DNA of 7,448 nucleotides. It comes from Chloroflexota bacterium. GTDB lineage: Bacteria; Chloroflexota; Limnocylindria; Limnocylindrales; CSP1-4. Position 1 is the stretch's first letter, and each line of letters opens with the position of its first letter. The DNA lies in contig JAKAMV010000497.1 in NCBI GenBank assembly GCA_021812735.1, positions 1 to 7,448 on the forward strand, written 5' to 3'. The position numbers and the translations under genes are program-made. Positions 5,856 through 7,448 of this stretch are shown piece by piece. The notes under the pieces were generated by a model. It had not been told where the DNA came from and made no database searches. It was given only the letters and a program-made list of their open reading frames with translations.

Positions 5856-7012
5856 CCCGGCCATTCCGCCATGTGCTTCTGGAGCACGGGCGCGGCATAG
5901 GCGGACAGACATTCGCCGATCCACCGGAACTGGGGCACCACGACGGAGTTGCCGAACTGCTGATACGCCTGCCGATTCGACACGGGGATCTCGAATTCGA
6001 AGCCAAGCTCAGCTCGTGTGAAGCCCATAAGGTTCCCGCACTCGCGGGGGGTGAGGCGCCGCGGCCGCCCGCCGTCAGGCATCTCGATGAGGATCTCGGC
6101 GCCGTCCTTGTAGTACCGCGCACTCAGCGTCCGGGTGACGCCCCCGCGCTTCGCGATCCCGTAGCCGAATCCATTGCCCTTCAGCTCGTGCTTCGCCCGA
6201 TGCTTCTTGAGCGCGTTCCACACGCCCTCAGTCAGGCGGTATCGCTCAAGGTCGTCACCGTCGGGTGCGAGCACCGTGTCGTCCAGCCGTGGGCCATGGG
6301 ATTCGTCGGGTTCCGGCTCCTCGAACACGAACTTCGAGTCGAACAGGTCCGCGCGCAGCGCGACGATGATCACCCGCCTCCGGTTCTGCGGAACCCATGA
6401 CGCGCCGTTGATGATCGCGTGATTGACGCGGTAGCCGGACGCCATCAGACGCCGTCGGACGACGCGGAACGTCCGCCTCTGATCGTGCGACACCAAGTGG
6501 CGCACGTTCTCGAGGAGGAGCGCGGGCGGAGCCGCGGCGGACGCTGGAGCTGACTTCTGGAACTTGGCCACCTCGGCGTCGCCCTCGAGGTCCGAGTAGA
6601 GCTCCTGGAAGGTCGCCTCCTCGTCCGAGCCACCGATGAGCCTGATGATCTCGAAGAACAGGTTCCCCGACGTCGGATCGTCGAACCCGTGCAGTCGCTT
6701 GAGATGGTTCTTCTTGCTGACGCCCGCCAGGCTGAACGGCTGGCATGGGAAACCTGCCGCGAGAACCTCGTGCGGCGGGAGGTCACCTGGCTGGACCTGG
6801 CGGATGTCGCGCGCAGGCACCTCGCCCCAGTTCGCGGAGTACGTCGCTACCGCATGCTCGTCGTTCTCCACGGTGTAGACGCACGCCCCGCCCGCGCCCT
6901 CGAGGCCCGCCCGGATCCCGCCGATCCCCGCGAAGAGATCGACGAATCGGAATGCGGGCGCGGCGGGTGCGGCGAGCTCGGGCGGCGGCGGGAGCGCGAT
7001 CGTGGTGGTCAT
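5852..7012 (-). CDS. dcm: C5-cytosine DNA methyltransferase, Dcm-like
   Basis: A 386-aa SAM-dependent enzyme that methylates C5 of cytosine in a specific DNA site. The conserved motifs appear in order: FVDLFAGIGG (motif I, 23-32), GFPCQPFS (motif IV, 87-94, catalytic C90), ENV (motif VI, 168-170), QNRRRV (motif VIII, 209-214), TPREC (IX region, 321-325) and QFGNSVVVP (motif X, 352-360). The region at about 278-311 (KGNGFGYG, then TRTLSARYYKDGAEILIE) closely resembles the target-recognition part of E. coli Dcm, which reads CCWGG. A CCWGG or CCNGG-type site is therefore a reasonable guess. An extra segment of about 36 residues (127-162) separates motifs IV and VI. The start is ATG at 7012-7010; an upstream extension of the frame lies antisense-free but overlaps the preceding gene and is not methylase-like. 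No strong ribosome binding site is visible. It overlaps vsr by 4 nt, and no cognate restriction enzyme is in view. Confidence 0.95.
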   Translation of the reverse strand: MTTTIALPPPPELAAPAAPAFRFVDLFAGIGGIRAGLEGAGGACVYTVENDEHAVATYSANWGEVPARDIRQVQPGDLPPHEVLAAGFPCQPFSLAGVSKKNHLKRLHGFDDPTSGNLFFEIIRLIGGSDEEATFQELYSDLEGDAEVAKFQKSAPASAAAPPALLLENVRHLVSHDQRRTFRVVRRRLMASGYRVNHAIINGASWVPQNRRRVIIVALRADLFDSKFVFEEPEPDESHGPRLDDTVLAPDGDDLERYRLTEGVWNALKKHRAKHELKGNGFGYGIAKRGGVTRTLSARYYKDGAEILIEMPDGGRPRRLTPRECGNLMGFTRAELGFEFEIPVSNRQAYQQFGNSVVVPQFRWIGECLSAYAAPVLQKHMAEWPG

Positions 7013-7044
7013 CGGCAGGTGCGATCGTTCGTCGGTGCGTCCAT
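7009..7044 (-). other. 11-codon micro-ORF bridging two genes
   Basis: The minus strand reads ATG GAC GCA up to CGA TGA. The ATG (7044-7042) overlaps the upstream TAA stop as TAATG, and its own TGA (7011-7009) overlaps the methylase ATG as ATGA. The encoded peptide is MDAPTNDRTCR. It could pass terminating ribosomes on to the methylase start, which lacks a clear ribosome binding site. It has none of its own and may be coincidental. Confidence 0.25.
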
Positions 7045-7448
7045 TACCAGGATGCCGCTGGACGGTCGTCCGCCGGAGCGCCGGCGGTCGGCTCCTCGAG
7101 ACCGTGCGGCGCCATCCCCTCGAACTCGAAGCGCTTCTTGAGGGCGAGCAGCTTCTTGCTCTGGAAGTCCGTCGGCACCCCGGGGATGTACTCGGCGGCA
7201 AGTCGTAGAAGCCGCTCGTCCTCCGCCGACAGGAACCCCCGCTCCCGGCCCCAATCTCGTACACCCGACCAGTAGGCCTGCCCCAATCGGACGACCTCCT
7301 CCTGAGCGCTGATCCCGGTGTCGACCCGCTGCTGTGCGCGCGCAGCGCGCTCGACCTCGCGTAGCGTGGCCTTCGGGACGAGCTCCTCTCGCACGCGCGG
7401 ATCCAGGTCGAGGGCAACCGCATCGGCGCGAACCCAGCACGCCTCGCG
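7044..7448 (-). CDS. C-terminal end of a larger protein, possibly AIPR family (partial)
   Basis: The frame is open from the window edge to TAA at 7046-7044, giving the last 134 residues of a protein whose start lies outside. It is coding-like and helical: it opens with REACWVRADAVALDL, has a Q-rich-to-acidic helix around QQRVDTGISAQEEVV, then YWSGVRDWGRERGFLSAED and a final block with IPGVPTDFQSKKLLALKKRF. The R-x-A-C-W opening and the end block resemble my memory of C-terminal regions of AIPR (abortive infection phage resistance) proteins. These occur beside Dcm-type methylases, Vsr, Z1 and MORC-type ATPases in defence loci. The family assignment is tentative because the diagnostic AIPR core is not in view. 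Its stop is 31 nt before the methylase start, so the two are probably cotranscribed. GTG at 7394 is an internal codon rather than a necessary start. Confidence 0.6.
   Translation of the reverse strand, partial: REACWVRADAVALDLDPRVREELVPKATLREVERAARAQQRVDTGISAQEEVVRLGQAYWSGVRDWGRERGFLSAEDERLLRLAAEYIPGVPTDFQSKKLLALKKRFEFEGMAPHGLEEPTAGAPADDRPAASW

Noticed and set aside
7013..7423. N-terminal extension of the methylase by 137 residues
   Set aside because: The extension is Ser/Arg-rich shadow sequence over the partial upstream gene. Motif I lies about 22 residues after ATG 7012, as usual in this family.
1..7448. CRISPR array, tRNA/rRNA genes, insertion-sequence ends, att-site direct repeats
   Set aside because: I looked for regularly spaced repeats, cloverleaf-like segments and terminal inverted repeats and saw none. 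Divergent short repeats cannot be excluded by eye.

Overview
The window is very GC-rich and densely coded on the minus strand. GTG starts, short start/stop overlaps and Arg/Ala-rich proteins suggest a high-GC actinobacterium or a relative such as Thermoleophilia. The sequence alone does not settle the host. Every gene I can support reads right to left, so transcription runs from the high coordinates towards position 1.

Right half (about 4058-7448), a DNA-modification and probable defence block. It opens with the C-terminal end of a protein cut by the window edge, which resembles the tail of AIPR-type (abortive infection phage resistance) proteins. Next come a C5-cytosine DNA methyltransferase whose target-recognition region resembles E. 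coli Dcm, and a Vsr mismatch endonuclease that overlaps it by 4 nt. About 180 bp follow with a doubtful mini-ORF and a possible promoter. Then come a 173-aa protein with a nucleoside 2-deoxyribosyltransferase/TIR-like fold signature and an overlapping 219-aa protein of unknown function. The last two genes are visibly poorer in GC than the rest and are the best candidates for an undescribed two-gene module.

Middle (3768-4057): about 290 bp without a convincing gene. It holds two perfect inverted repeats and a weak candidate promoter, and it separates the two blocks.

Left half (87-3767), a mobile-element transfer backbone. It contains a 787-aa membrane-anchored VirD4/TraG/HerA-like ATPase, a 330-aa replication-relaxation family protein with a winged helix and a PD-(D/E)xK-like core, and a 111-aa basic protein. 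These three are joined by overlaps of 8 and 4 nt and form one transcriptional unit. No relaxase, integrase, origin of transfer or attachment site is visible.

Overall reading: a conjugative or integrative element backbone carrying a methylation/repair/defence cargo. The methylase and Vsr work as a pair, since Vsr repairs T:G mismatches left by deamination of 5-methylcytosine. Whether the AIPR-like protein, the TIR/NDT-like protein and the 219-aa protein belong to the same system is inferred from co-directional clustering.
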